This document shows, one piece after another, positions 47,240-59,200 of a stretch of 64,000 bases of DNA. Source of the stretch: Xiphias gladius (Eukaryota > Chordata > Actinopteri > Istiophoriformes > Xiphiidae); assembly GCF_016859285.1 (NCBI RefSeq), contig NC_053413.1:13446001-13510000 (forward strand), given 5' to 3'. Position 1 is the stretch's first letter. Each line of letters begins with the position of its first letter. Under the pieces are notes generated by a model. The model did no database searches. It was given only the letters and a program-made list of their open reading frames with translations, and was not told where the DNA came from. A program made the position numbers and the translations under genes.

Positions 47240-50200
47240 TTACACTCTCCAGCTCTCTCCAAACTCTTGAACGCTCCTGGCTCTGGTACCATCTGGCTTC
47301 ATCCAGTCATTCCACCCTTGACTGTCAAAGTTCCCACACAGACCCCCCACTTTGCTTTTATATATGTATGGCAGAATGATCTCTGGAGGAAGAACATCAA
47401 CAATACAATGTCACTTAATTCAATATATCTCTCCCAGAAAAATAACTCAGTCATTGACATGGAATTAGATGATAAATTGTGATTCAAGGATTGGTAATAC
47501 ATTCTACAAGTTCCAGGACTAATGCTAATTCTGTTAGACATGTTTAATGAAGTTAAGATTAATTACCTGCTTTGTTGTGTCTATCAAACTCCACTGAGAG
47601 GCCAAAGTCGGTCTTCAGGTAGATGCGAGAAGAATGCTTCCGGATGTGTAGACCAGCAGTTGGTGAGACAGGAGTATTAGTTCTCCTGCCATCCACCTGA
47701 CGGGAAATACACAGGGGGATTTGTCAATGGGATATATTTAAGTAGACGTGTTTGAAGAAGTATTTTCTTCTGTATGATTATATACAATGTGTACAGGGAT
47801 TCACAAAACATACATTTTAGTTTTCCTGTCCCCTAAAAGTTGAAGAATCTATGCATCCGTCAAGAAGGCCCAACATGGAGGTCTTGACTCACTATATATC
47901 TATCTATATCTATATCTGTATCTGTATAGATATATTTATATATCTATATATATCTATAGATATCTATATATATTATATATCTATATATAGATATATATTA
48001 TAGTGTTTTGGTGTATAAATATGTATGTATGTGGTTTTTATGTATTTTTTCTCTTCCTCTCATAAACAAATATGAATACACAAACATGTTTAAAAGACAG
48101 ATAGGGAAATAACATATGACTAAGTTAGCACATTATATCATCTGCCTTACTACTTTTGTAACCTCTCCAGTAAAAGATGTGAAGGAATGCTGGTTATTTC
48201 CCTCAGTGTTTTCACAAATGTTTGATGGCGGGCATGAATATGACATTTTCCCATGTACCCAATATTGTATCTGCTGAAAATCCACCACAGGAAAATGAGA
48301 CGGCAGCAATGTGTTATGAAAAATGCCCTTGATACTTACAACCAGCCTCCGATTCTTCTTGAACTCCACAGTGTGATTGTACACTATGATCTTAAGCTCT
48401 CGTAATCTGTGGTTTTGGTAATGCTCTTCACTATCAGCATCATGGCTGTGATCATGATCATGATCATCGTCATCGTCATCGTCATCGTCATCTTCATCTT
48501 CATCCTTGACTCTGCGACTGTGGTGTTCTTCACTGCTACTGTCACCATGATGCTGACTATCATTGTCATCATGTCCCCTGTGTGTATTGATGCCCTCGAT
48601 GTAGACATCTGGATGGTTATTTGGTAAGTTGTTGGTACGAACCAGCACATATGAGTGCTCACCCTCAAAGTAATGCTTCATTTTATCAAAGGTTTTGTAC
48701 TCAGGGTCTCCCTTTATAGTGCATTCACTGAAGCCTATGGAGAAACAAGTGTAGAGCAATTCATAAATTAGTGAAGAAGATGTTACATAGTTTAGATAAG
48801 TCACAGAGTTAAAATTTTGGCATTGACAGCACCTGTAGACTTGCAGTAAAAGTTGCCCTTGTCGTTTTGGAGGCAGACGGCATTTCCGTCGCATTCATCT
48901 TTGTCGTAACAGTCAATCTTCCCCATGCCATTGTCTTTCTCACATTGACATTTCTGACTGCAGTGATTGGTGTACCACACTTCATTGAACTGTCAAGAAA
49001 GAGAAAGTCATAATACAGCTCAGACCTCAGTGTCCCCATGCAGTGCTCTAGCTTTCAGAGAGTAGTCCAAATTATTTGAAATTAACAATGTATATGACCT
49101 GATGTTTGATGCCGTTTCTGTCCACACATCCACACTCTTGGATAGGCACACAACGATGCTCTTTCTGCAAAAAGCCATCATCACATACACATCCTGGCAC
49201 ACAACTCTCAGTGTCACTGCAGTGTAGTGGGCCATTCAGGAGTGTACAGGTTGGACTGCAGGCAGGGACACAAGTGGTGTAATGGCTATTCTCTGGGCAA
49301 GAGGGTGCTAGAGAGAGACCGAAAAATAGAAACAGAGTATATACTTAGATACAAGCATAAAATGACAAACAAATAAAGGTCTATACAATCAATATATATA
49401 CTATACTATATTGACTGTACATGTATTAGCCATTCTTTAATCTTAGTTCACAAGTGACTATTGACACTGTTGCCTAACGTGAGGAATAACGTATACATTA
49501 TGGAAAAACTTCTGACTTACTTGGTACAGGTGTAGTTGCTGGTTGTGGTCTAGCTGTTGTTGTAGATTGTGGTGTAGATGTAGTTGTAGACTGAGGTCCG
49601 TCTGTTGGTTGATGTGGTGTAATGGTTGTTGTAAGTTTTGGTCTAGATGTTGTTGTGGGCTGTGGTCCAGTTGTTGTTGGGAGTTCTGGTCCCAATGTTG
49701 TTGTGGACTGTGGTGTAACTGTTGGAAGTTGAGGTCTAGCTGTTGTTTGTGGTTGTGGTGTGGTTGTGGTTGGAAGTTGTGGTGTGGTTGTGGTTGGAAG
49801 TTGTGGTCTGGCTGTGGTTGGAGGTTGTGGTCTAGCTGTGGTTGGAGGTTGTGGTCTAGCTGTTGTTTGTTGCTGTGGCTGAGTTTCAGTTGGAGGTTGT
49901 GGTCTGGCTGTGGTTTGTGGCTTTGGCTGAGTTTCAGTTGGAGGTTGTGGTCTAGTTGTTTGTGGTTGTAATGTAGTTTTGGTTGGAGGTTGTGGTCTAT
50001 TTGTTGTTTGTGAGTCAGGTTGCACTGTGGTTGGTGGTTGTGGCTGCATTGTGGTCAGAGGTCGAGCAGTGGTTGGAGGTTGTGGTCTGTTTGTTGTTTG
50101 TGGCTGTGGTTGAGTAGTGGTTGGAGGTTGTGGTCTAGCTGTTGTTGGAGGTTGTGGTCTAGCTGTTGTTTGTGGCTGTGGTTGAGTAGTAGTTGGAGGT

Positions 50201-53200
50201 TGTGGTCTAGCTGTTGTTGGAGGTTGGGGTGTAGTTGTTGTTTGTGGCTTTGGTGTAGTTGTGGTTGGAGGTTGTGGTCTAGCTGTTGTTTGTGGCTGTG
50301 GTGTAGTTGTGGTTGGAGGTTGTGGTCTAGCTGTTGTTTGTGGCTGTGTTGTAGTTGTGGTTGGAGGTTGTGGCTGCATTGTGGTCAGAGGTCGAGCAGT
50401 GGTTGGAGGTTGTGGTCTATTTGTTGTTTGTGAGTCAGGTTGCACTGTGGTTGGTGGTTGTGGCTGCATTGTGGTTGGAGGTTGTGGTCTAGCTGTTGTT
50501 TGTGGCTGTGGTTGAGTAGTGGTTGGAGGTTGTGGTCTAGCTGTTGTTTGTGGCTGTGGTTGAGTAGTGGTTGGAGGTTGTGGTCTAGCTGTTGTTTGTG
50601 GCTGTGGTTGAGTAGTGGTTGGAGGTCGTGGTCTGTTTGTTTGTGACTCAGGTTGAGTAGTAGTTGGAGGTTGTGGCTTTGGTGTAGTTGTAGTTGGAGG
50701 TTGTGGCTTTGGTGTAGTTGTAGTTGGAGGTTGTGGCTTTGGTGTAGTTGTAGTTGGAGGTTGTGGCTTTGGTGTAGTTGTAGTTGGAGGTTGTGGTGTA
50801 GTTGTGGTTGGAGGTTGTGGTCTAGCTGTTGTTTGTGGCTGTGGTGTAGTTGTGGTTGGAGGTTGTGGTCTATTTGTTGTTTGTGGCTGTGGTGTAGTTG
50901 TGGTTGGAGGTTGTGGTCGAGCTGTTGTTAGAACATCAGGTCTTGTGATCATTGGGAAATCAGGATTTGAAGTGTAGGGGGGCTGAGTTGTTGTTGATGG
51001 TTTTGCAGGGGCTTGTGTATCAGAGTCAGTTGGGACCGCTGTTGTTGTTGTTGTGGTTGTTGTTGTCAATGCAGTTGCTAATGTTGGCTGTGGTTTTGAT
51101 GAAGTGGTTTTTGGTGGCTGTGTAGCAGGTGAGCTGTTTGCTTGAGGAAGCTCAGGACCTGCTGTTACAACTGGATCCAAGGTTTTGGGAGCAGAGGTTG
51201 TTGGTTTAGCCAGGTCTGTAACAACATTTCACAGTCAAGTCAGACACATCATTTTTCAGTTATACACTGTTTGGACTGATTAGATTGTCAGTAGGACAGA
51301 ATCACCTCCACAGTGTCCAAGATGAAGTGTTATATCATCTATGGCCACATCAGACTGATCACTGGAACCTCTTCGTCCCTCGAAAATGATCTAAAAGTAA
51401 GTGCACAGGTTAATACTAAAGCACAGTATGTCTGTTACAGCATACAGATCCATTAAGTTCTGTTACACTCATTTGTTGTTGCAAGTAGTTCACTATTAGC
51501 ATTTTGCTTGTCAAGTTTCTAACATCAGGCAGGTTAGGGAAAGAAACCTCTGTAATAAGTAACTCACCTGGAAAGCTCCAATAGGGGTCAAGTCCACCTG
51601 AGCCAGGTGCCACATATTTCCTTGGTCATTCCTTTTCCTCCAAACAACATCTGCCTTATTGTCCTGGATCAGGTAAACGTGGATGCCCATTGTGTCTGCT
51701 GATCCATACATATGGTACCAAAACTGCAGACACTGAGGACCAGAGTCAGAACACTCAGAGCTGATGAGACGAGCTGTATCTCCAAGTGACGCACTGTTGG
51801 CTTCAATGTAAAGATAGTGGCCATCTGGATAAGAGCATAAGAGATAAGTAGAACTGTTTCAACAATGGGATTTTCACTAGATATAAGTGTGACTCTGGCT
51901 GACCTCAATCTGAAAAACAGTGTGCTGTTTTTTTCCCTGACAGTTGAACACTTCTATAACATGGTATACAACTACACTTGGCTTGTGTCATAAGGCTAAT
52001 TACCTCCTGTGGTGTGATCTGAAGAAGGACCTGTCATCATAGTGGGAGTGGAGCCACTGTGCCTTGTCCAATCAAAAACATCAGCAAGCAGTTGACTCCA
52101 CTGACATAAATCTTGTTCAAAATTACAGTGGAGTTGGCATACTGCAAAGAAAAGTCAGAAATATTTTGAGATCACTGACAGTAATTCTGGAAATCACAAA
52201 AAACTGGATACTGAAAAAATAAATGATGCAAGTCCCAACACCAGGTATGTACAAGTGCTGCTGTGGAATCACTACTGTACCTGGGTGTTGTGGTGGTTTT
52301 TCATCTGGAGATTCAGTTACACTGTCCTTATTAAGTAAGTCGGTTATTGCTTCCACTGTGGGAGGTATGGTGATATTTGCTATGGGGGGCTGAGCTGTAA
52401 CATTGACCAGAGGGGACTCTGGAGCCGCAGTGGTCGGCACAGGGCCACTTGGAGGAGCTGTGTTGTGTCCAGCAGGTTTAGGTGGGCTTGTTGTCACAAC
52501 ACCACTCAAATCTGCAACAGTACAATAAAGGTTTATTTTTATATTTAAAATATTATCAAACATTACCTATTTTAAAATAGGCAACACGTTTTAAGGTTTA
52601 CTGAACTTATTCTGTCTGCATGTTTCTTACCAGAGCATCGACCATGATAAAGCTTTACATCATCTATGGCAACATCTGACTCTTCAGTGGAGCCTCTGCG
52701 CCCCTCAATGATGATCTGGGTTAGGAAAAACAACTCATTTGTTATTATTAGTAAGATTTCTCTTATCATTATCATTCTACCATAGTAGTAGGTGTCTGAC
52801 CTGGAAACCCCCAGCTGTTGTGATGTCCACCTGAGCCAGGTGCCACATATTTCCTTGGTTATTTCTCCTCCACCAAACAGCATCTGCTACTCTGTTCTGA
52901 AGCAAGTATACATGGATGCCCATTGTGTCTGCTGATCCATACATATGGTACCAAAACTGCAGACACTGAGGACCAGAGTCAGAACACTCAGAGCTGATGA
53001 GACGAGCTGTATCTCCAAGTGACGCACTGTTGGCTTCAATGTAAAGATAGTGGCCATCTGGATAAGAGCATAAGAGATTAGTTAAGGTAATACATAGCAC
53101 ATTATAAAGTTTTCTCAGATAATGATGAATGAGATCTCATTTAATTTTACGTTCAAGATATGTTTAATGACAGCTGAAATTGGAGGCTAAATGTTGACAA

Positions 53201-56200
53201 TGGAAATGTCTTGTAAACACTGAAAGGCAAAAAAATGATTTCCTTAATGAGCAGCAGCTCTACTGGCACATCTTCTGGAGACTAAAGAAAAATATCTCAC
53301 ATCAGGAACAAGGCAGTGTTTATCAGTCTGTCATTCTCGATTGATAAGTAAGAACTGCTTCAACAATGGGATTTTCACTAGATATAAGTGTGACTTTGGC
53401 TGACCTCAATCTGAAAAACAGTGTGCTGCTTTTTCTCTGACAGTTGAACACTTCTATAATATGGTATACAACTACACTTGGCTTGTGTCATAAGGCTAAT
53501 TACCTCCTGTGGTGTGATCTGAAGAAGGACCTGTCATCATAGTGGGAGTGGAGCCACTGTGCCTTGTCCAATCAAAAACATCAGCAAGCAGTTGACTCCA
53601 CTGACATAAATCTTGTTCAAAATTACAGTGGAGTTGGCATACTGCAAAGAAAAGTCAGAAATATTTTGAGATCACTGACAGTAATTCTGGAAATCACAAA
53701 AAACTGGATATTGAAAAAATAAATGATGCAAGTCCCAACACCAGGTATGTACAAGTGCTGCTTGTGGAATCACTACTGTACCTGGGTGTTGTGGTGGTTT
53801 TTCATCTGGAGATTCAGTTACACTGTCCTTATTAAGTAAGTCGGTTATTGCTTCCACTGTGGGAGGTATGGTGATATTTGCCATGGGGGGCTGAGCTGTA
53901 ACATTGACCAGAGGGGACTCTGGAGCTGCAGTGGTCGGCACAGGGCCACTTGGAGGAGCTGTGTTGTGTCCAGCAGGTTTAGGTGGGCTTGTTGTCACAA
54001 CACCACTCAAATCTGCAACAGTACAATAAAGGTTTATTTTTATATTTAAAATGTTATCAAACATTACCTATTTTAAAATAGGCAACACGTTTTTAAGGTT
54101 TACTGGAACTTATTCTGTCTGCATGTTTCTTACCAGAGCATCGACCATGATAAAGCTTTACATCATCTATGGCAACATCTGACTCTTCAGTGGAGCCTCT
54201 GCGCCTCAATGATGATCTGGGTTAGGAAAAACAACTCATTTGTTATTATTAGTAGGATTTCTCTTATCATTATCATTCTACCATAGTAGTAGGTGTCTGA
54301 CCTGGAAACCCCCAGCTGTTGTGATGTCCACCTGAGCCAGGTGCCACATATTTCCTTGGTCATTTCTCCTCCACCAAACAACATCTGCCTTATTGTCCTG
54401 GATCAGGTAAACGTGGATGCCCATTGTGTCTGCTGATCCATACATATGGTACCAAAACTGCAGACACTGAGGACCAGAGTCAGAACACTCAGAGCTGATG
54501 AGACGAGCCGTATCTCCAAGTGACGCACTGTTGGCTTCAATGTAAAGATAGTGGCCATCTGGATAAGAGCATAAGAGATTAGTTAAGGTAATACATAGCA
54601 CATTATAAAGTTTTCTCAGATAATGATGAATGAGATCTCATTTAATTTTACGTTCAAGATATGTTTAATGACAGCTGAAATTGGAGGCTAAATGTTGACA
54701 ATGGAAATGTTTTTTAAACACTGAAAGGCAAAAAAATGATTTCCTTAATGAGCAGCGGCTCTACTGGCACATCTTCTGGAGACTAAAGAAAAATATCTCA
54801 CATCAGGAACCATACAGTGTTTATCAGTCTGCCATTCTCGTTTGATAACTAGAACTGTTTCAACAACGGGATTTTCACTAGATATAAGTGTGACTGTGGC
54901 TGACCTCAATCTGAAAAACAGTGTGCTGTTTTTTTCCCTGACAGTTGAACACTTCTATAACATGGTATACAACTACACTTGGCTTGTGTCATAAGGCTAA
55001 TTACCTCCTGTGGTGTGATCTGAAGAAGGACCTGTCATCATAGTGGGAGTGGAGCCACTGTGCCTTGTCCAATCAAAAACATCAGCAAGCAGTTGACTCC
55101 ACTGACATAAATCTTGTTCAAAATTACAGTGGAGTTGGCATACTGCAAAGAAAAGTCAGAAATATTGTGAGATCACTGACAGTAATTCAGGAAATCACAA
55201 AAAACTGGATATTGAAAAAATAAATTATGCAAGTCCCAACACCAGGTATGTACAAGTGCTGCTGTGGAATCACTACTGTACCTGGGTGTTGTGGTGGTTT
55301 TTCATCTGGAGATTCAGTTACACTGTCCTTATTAAGTAAGTCGGTTATTGCTTCCACTGTGGGAGGTATGGTGATATTTGCCATGGGGGGCTGAGCTGTA
55401 ACATTGACCAGAGGGGACTCTGGAGCCGCAGTGGTCGGCACAGGGCCACTTGGAGGAGCTGTGTTGTGTCCAGCAGGTTTAGGTGGGCTTGTTGTCACAA
55501 CACCACTCAAATCTGCAACAGTACAATAAAGGTTTATTTTTATATTTAAAATATTATCAAACATTACCTATTTTAAAATAGGCAACACGTTTTTAAGGTT
55601 TACTGGAACTTATTCTGTCTGCATGTTTCTTACCAGAGCATCGACCATGATAAAGCTTTACATCATCTATGGCAACATCTGACTCTTCAGTGGAGCCTCT
55701 GCGCCCCTCAATGATGATCTGGGTTAGGAAAAACAACTCATTTGTTATTATTAGTAAGATTTCTCTTATCATTATCATTCTACCATAGTAGTAGGTGTCT
55801 GACCTGGAAACCCCCAGCTGTTGTGATGTCCACCTGAGCCAGGTGCCACATATTTCCTTGGTTATTTCTCCTCCACCAAACAGCATCTGCTACTCTGTTC
55901 TGAAGCAAGTATACATGGATGCCCATTGTGTCTGCTGATCCATACATATGGTACCAAAACTGCAGACACTGAGGACCAGAGTCAGAACACTCAGAGCTGA
56001 TGAGACGAGCTGTATCTCCAAGTGACGCACTGTTGGCTTCAATGTAAAGATAGTGGCCATCTGGATAAGAGCATAAGAGATTAGTTAAGGTAATACATAG
56101 CACATTATAAAGTTTTCTCAGATAATGATGAATGAGATCTCATTTAATTTTACGTTCAAGATATGTTTAATGACAGCTGAAATTGGAGGCTAAATGTTGA

Positions 56201-59200
56201 CAATGGAAATGTCTTGTAAACACTGAAAGGCAAAAAAATGATTTCCTTAATGAGCAGCAGCTCTACTGGCACATCTTCTGGAGACTAAAGAAAAATATCT
56301 CACATCAGGAACAAGGCAGTGTTTATCAGTCTGTCATTCTCGTTTGATAAGTAAGAACTGCTTCAACAATGGGATTTTCACTAGATATAAGTGTGACTTT
56401 GGCTGACCTCAATCTGAAAAACAGTGTGCTGCTTTTTCTCTGACAGTTGAACACTTCTATAATATGGTATACAACTACACTTGGCTTGTGTCATAAGGCT
56501 AATTACCTCCTGTGGTGTGATCTGAAGAAGGACCTGTCATCATAGTGGGAGTGGAGCCACTGTGCCTTGTCCAATCAAAAACATCAGCAAGCAGTTGACT
56601 CCACTGACATAAATCTTGTTCAAAATTACAGTGGAGTTGGCATACTGCAAAGAAAAGTCAGAAATATTTTGAGATCACTGACAGTAATTCTGGAAATCAC
56701 AAAAAACTGGATATTGAAAAAATAAATTATGCAAGTCCCAACACCAGGTATGTACAAGTGCTGCTTGTGGAATCACTACTGTACCTGGGTGTTGTGGTGG
56801 TTTTTCATCTGGAGATTCAGTTACACTGTCCTTATTAAGTAAGTCGGTTATTGCTTCCACTGTGGGAGGTATGGTGATATTTGCCATGGGGGGCTGAGCT
56901 GTAACATTGACCAGAGGGGACTCTGGAGCTGCAGTGGTCGGCACAGGGCCACTTGGAGGAGCTGTGTTGTGTCCAGCAGGTTTAGGTGGGCTTGTTGTCA
57001 CAACACCACTCAAATCTGCAACAGTACAATAAAGGTTTATTTTTATATTTAAAATGTTATCAAACATTACCTATTTTAAAATAGGCAACACGTTTTTAAG
57101 GTTTACTGGAACTTATTCTGTCTGCATGTTTCTTACCAGAGCATCGACCATGATAAAGCTTTACATCATCTATGGCAACATCTGACTCTTCAGTGGAGCC
57201 TCTGCGCCCCTCAATGATGATCTGGGTTAGGAAAAACAACTCATTTGTTATTATTAGTAAGATTTCTCTTATCATTATCATTCTACCATAGTAGTAGGTG
57301 TCTGACCTGGAAACCCCCAGCTGTTGTGATGTCCACCTGAGCCAGGTGCCACATATTTCCTTGGTTATTTCTCCTCCACCAAACAGCATCTGCTACTCTG
57401 TTCTGAAGCAAGTATACATGGATGCCCATTGTGTCTGCTGATCCATACATATGGTACCAAAACTGCAGACACTGAGGACCAGAGTCAGAACACTCAGAGC
57501 TGATGAGACGAGCTGTATCTCCAAGTGACGCACTGTTGGCTTCAATGTAAAGGTAGTGGCCATCTGGATAAGGACATCAGAGTTGTGTCAGTTCAAGTAA
57601 ATGGTAAATGTTAAATATAGCATTTCTCTAATATGAGGATACTTTGATTGATCAGTAAAATTTGTAGATTAGTTTATTTTGTTTATTTATTTTTGTTTTA
57701 TTGTTTTCCATCCTTTGACATTCTCAGTTTTTGCAAAATTTAAAGCTGGACAGCAGTCGTGAAATGTGAGATGATGATCTCTTTTAGATATACAGGAGAA
57801 CATGCTAATGCTGCCAATTGCCACTTATCTCTTTTTTCAAACAGAAGAAGCTTTTCTCCTTGATTGGATCCTATGAGATTCTCATGTGACTGTCGCTGAT
57901 GTCAAAATAACAGTTTAAATTCTCTCAATCCTCTTCACCAAGTTAATTAGTTTTTTTTTTTTTTTTTTTTTTTTGTCAAAGCTTACCTCCTGTGGTGTGA
58001 TCTGAGGAAGGCCCAGTCATTGTTGTAGGAGTGGAGTTGCTGTGCCTTGTCCAGTCAAAAACATCTGCAAGCAGCTGACTCCATTCACAAAGGTCTTGTT
58101 CAAAATCACAGTCCATTTGGCAGACTGGAGAAATCATGAAACATATCATTAGCCTAGCATTGGATCACTTTGTAGATACAATGAAAAAAAAAATACTGTA
58201 TGCCAGTTCAACACCAGTAATAGCCAGAAATGAAGAGACGGCAGATGTGAAGAGACCTGGGTGCGAAGCTGGTGATCTGTCATTTCTTCTGTTGATTGCT
58301 GCTTCCCTTAGAGGAGGTATGGTGGCATTCATTATGGGGCCCTGAGCAGTAACATTAACTACAGGGGGCTCTGGAGCTGCAGTGGTTGGCCCAGGGACAC
58401 TTACAGGGGCTGTGGTGTTTAGATTCGGTCTAGGAGGTTGTGCTGTAACACCACTCAGATCTGCAAAGGTGCAACAATATAATAGAGCACTCAGCATAGC
58501 CACTTGGAAATAAAAACAACTTACCAGATGTTAGTATTTTCTGTGTCTGTGTTTCTTACCATGGCAGTGACCACGATAAAGCTTTACATCATCAATGGCC
58601 ACATCTGACTGATCATTAGATCCTCTGCGCCCCTCAAAGATGATCTGAATGATGGTATTGTATTCATTTGTAAATTTTGCAGAAAATGTTATATAATAAT
58701 GTTGCAATACTATACCAAAGGCTGGCCATCTAACAAGTCCCTGGTGTGAGATGACTCACCTGAAAAGTTCCAGTTGTTGCGATGTCCACCTGAGCCAGGT
58801 GCCACATATTTCCTTGGTCATTCCTCTTCCACCAAAAAGCATCTGCTACTCTGTTCTGAAGCAAGTAAACGTGGATGCCCATTGTGTCTGCTGATCCGTA
58901 CATATGGTACCAAAACTGCAGACACTGAGGACCAGAGTCAGAACACTCAGAGCTGATGAGACGAGCCGTATCTCCAAGTGACGCACTGTTGGCTTCAATG
59001 TAAAGGTAGTGGCCATCTAGACAAGAGTAAAGAAAAGACCAAATATTTTAGATGACTTTCCATTGTGAAACAGAATTTTCCTTTAACTCTGTATATTGTT
59101 TGTCAATGTAAGAAAGGCCATGCCTCTGTGCATGCTTCCCCCCCTTTATCTCCTGTTCTTGATCATGCTCTGTGCATGTGAACTCAGTGTGCCCACGTGG

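Larger units (their letters stand above)
47240..48734 (-). other. Terminal VWD domain and C-terminus of the zonadhesin-like protein
   Basis: Three exons: 48340-48734, 47567-47696, 47240-47382. The first begins [17 protein letters not shown] (usual motif GDPHYxTFD, here H to E). The second holds [12 protein letters not shown], and the third [11 protein letters not shown] and EFGESWRV, then TAA at 47240-47242. The normal CGLCGN motif has lost its first cysteine. A long Asp/Glu/His-rich insertion interrupts the first exon. No C8 or TIL follows, so the protein ends directly after the VWD. Confidence 0.8.

Noticed and set aside
47567..47696. Possible splicing of the VWD exon into the copy A exons (45188-45214), which have the same phase
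   Set aside because: A better exon exists at 47240-47382 that completes the VWD ([13 protein letters not shown]) and ends in a stop. Copy A has its own signal-peptide exon.
47894..48000. Hairpin-forming TATC/TA tract as a functional RNA
   Set aside because: The self-complementarity follows from simple repeats; no conserved RNA fold or promoter is visible.
49543..50931. Several plus-strand frames rich in Cys, Trp, Leu and Ser
   Set aside because: They are shadows of the Pro/Thr mucin exon on the minus strand, which fits splice phase on both sides and has flanking TIL and MAM exons.
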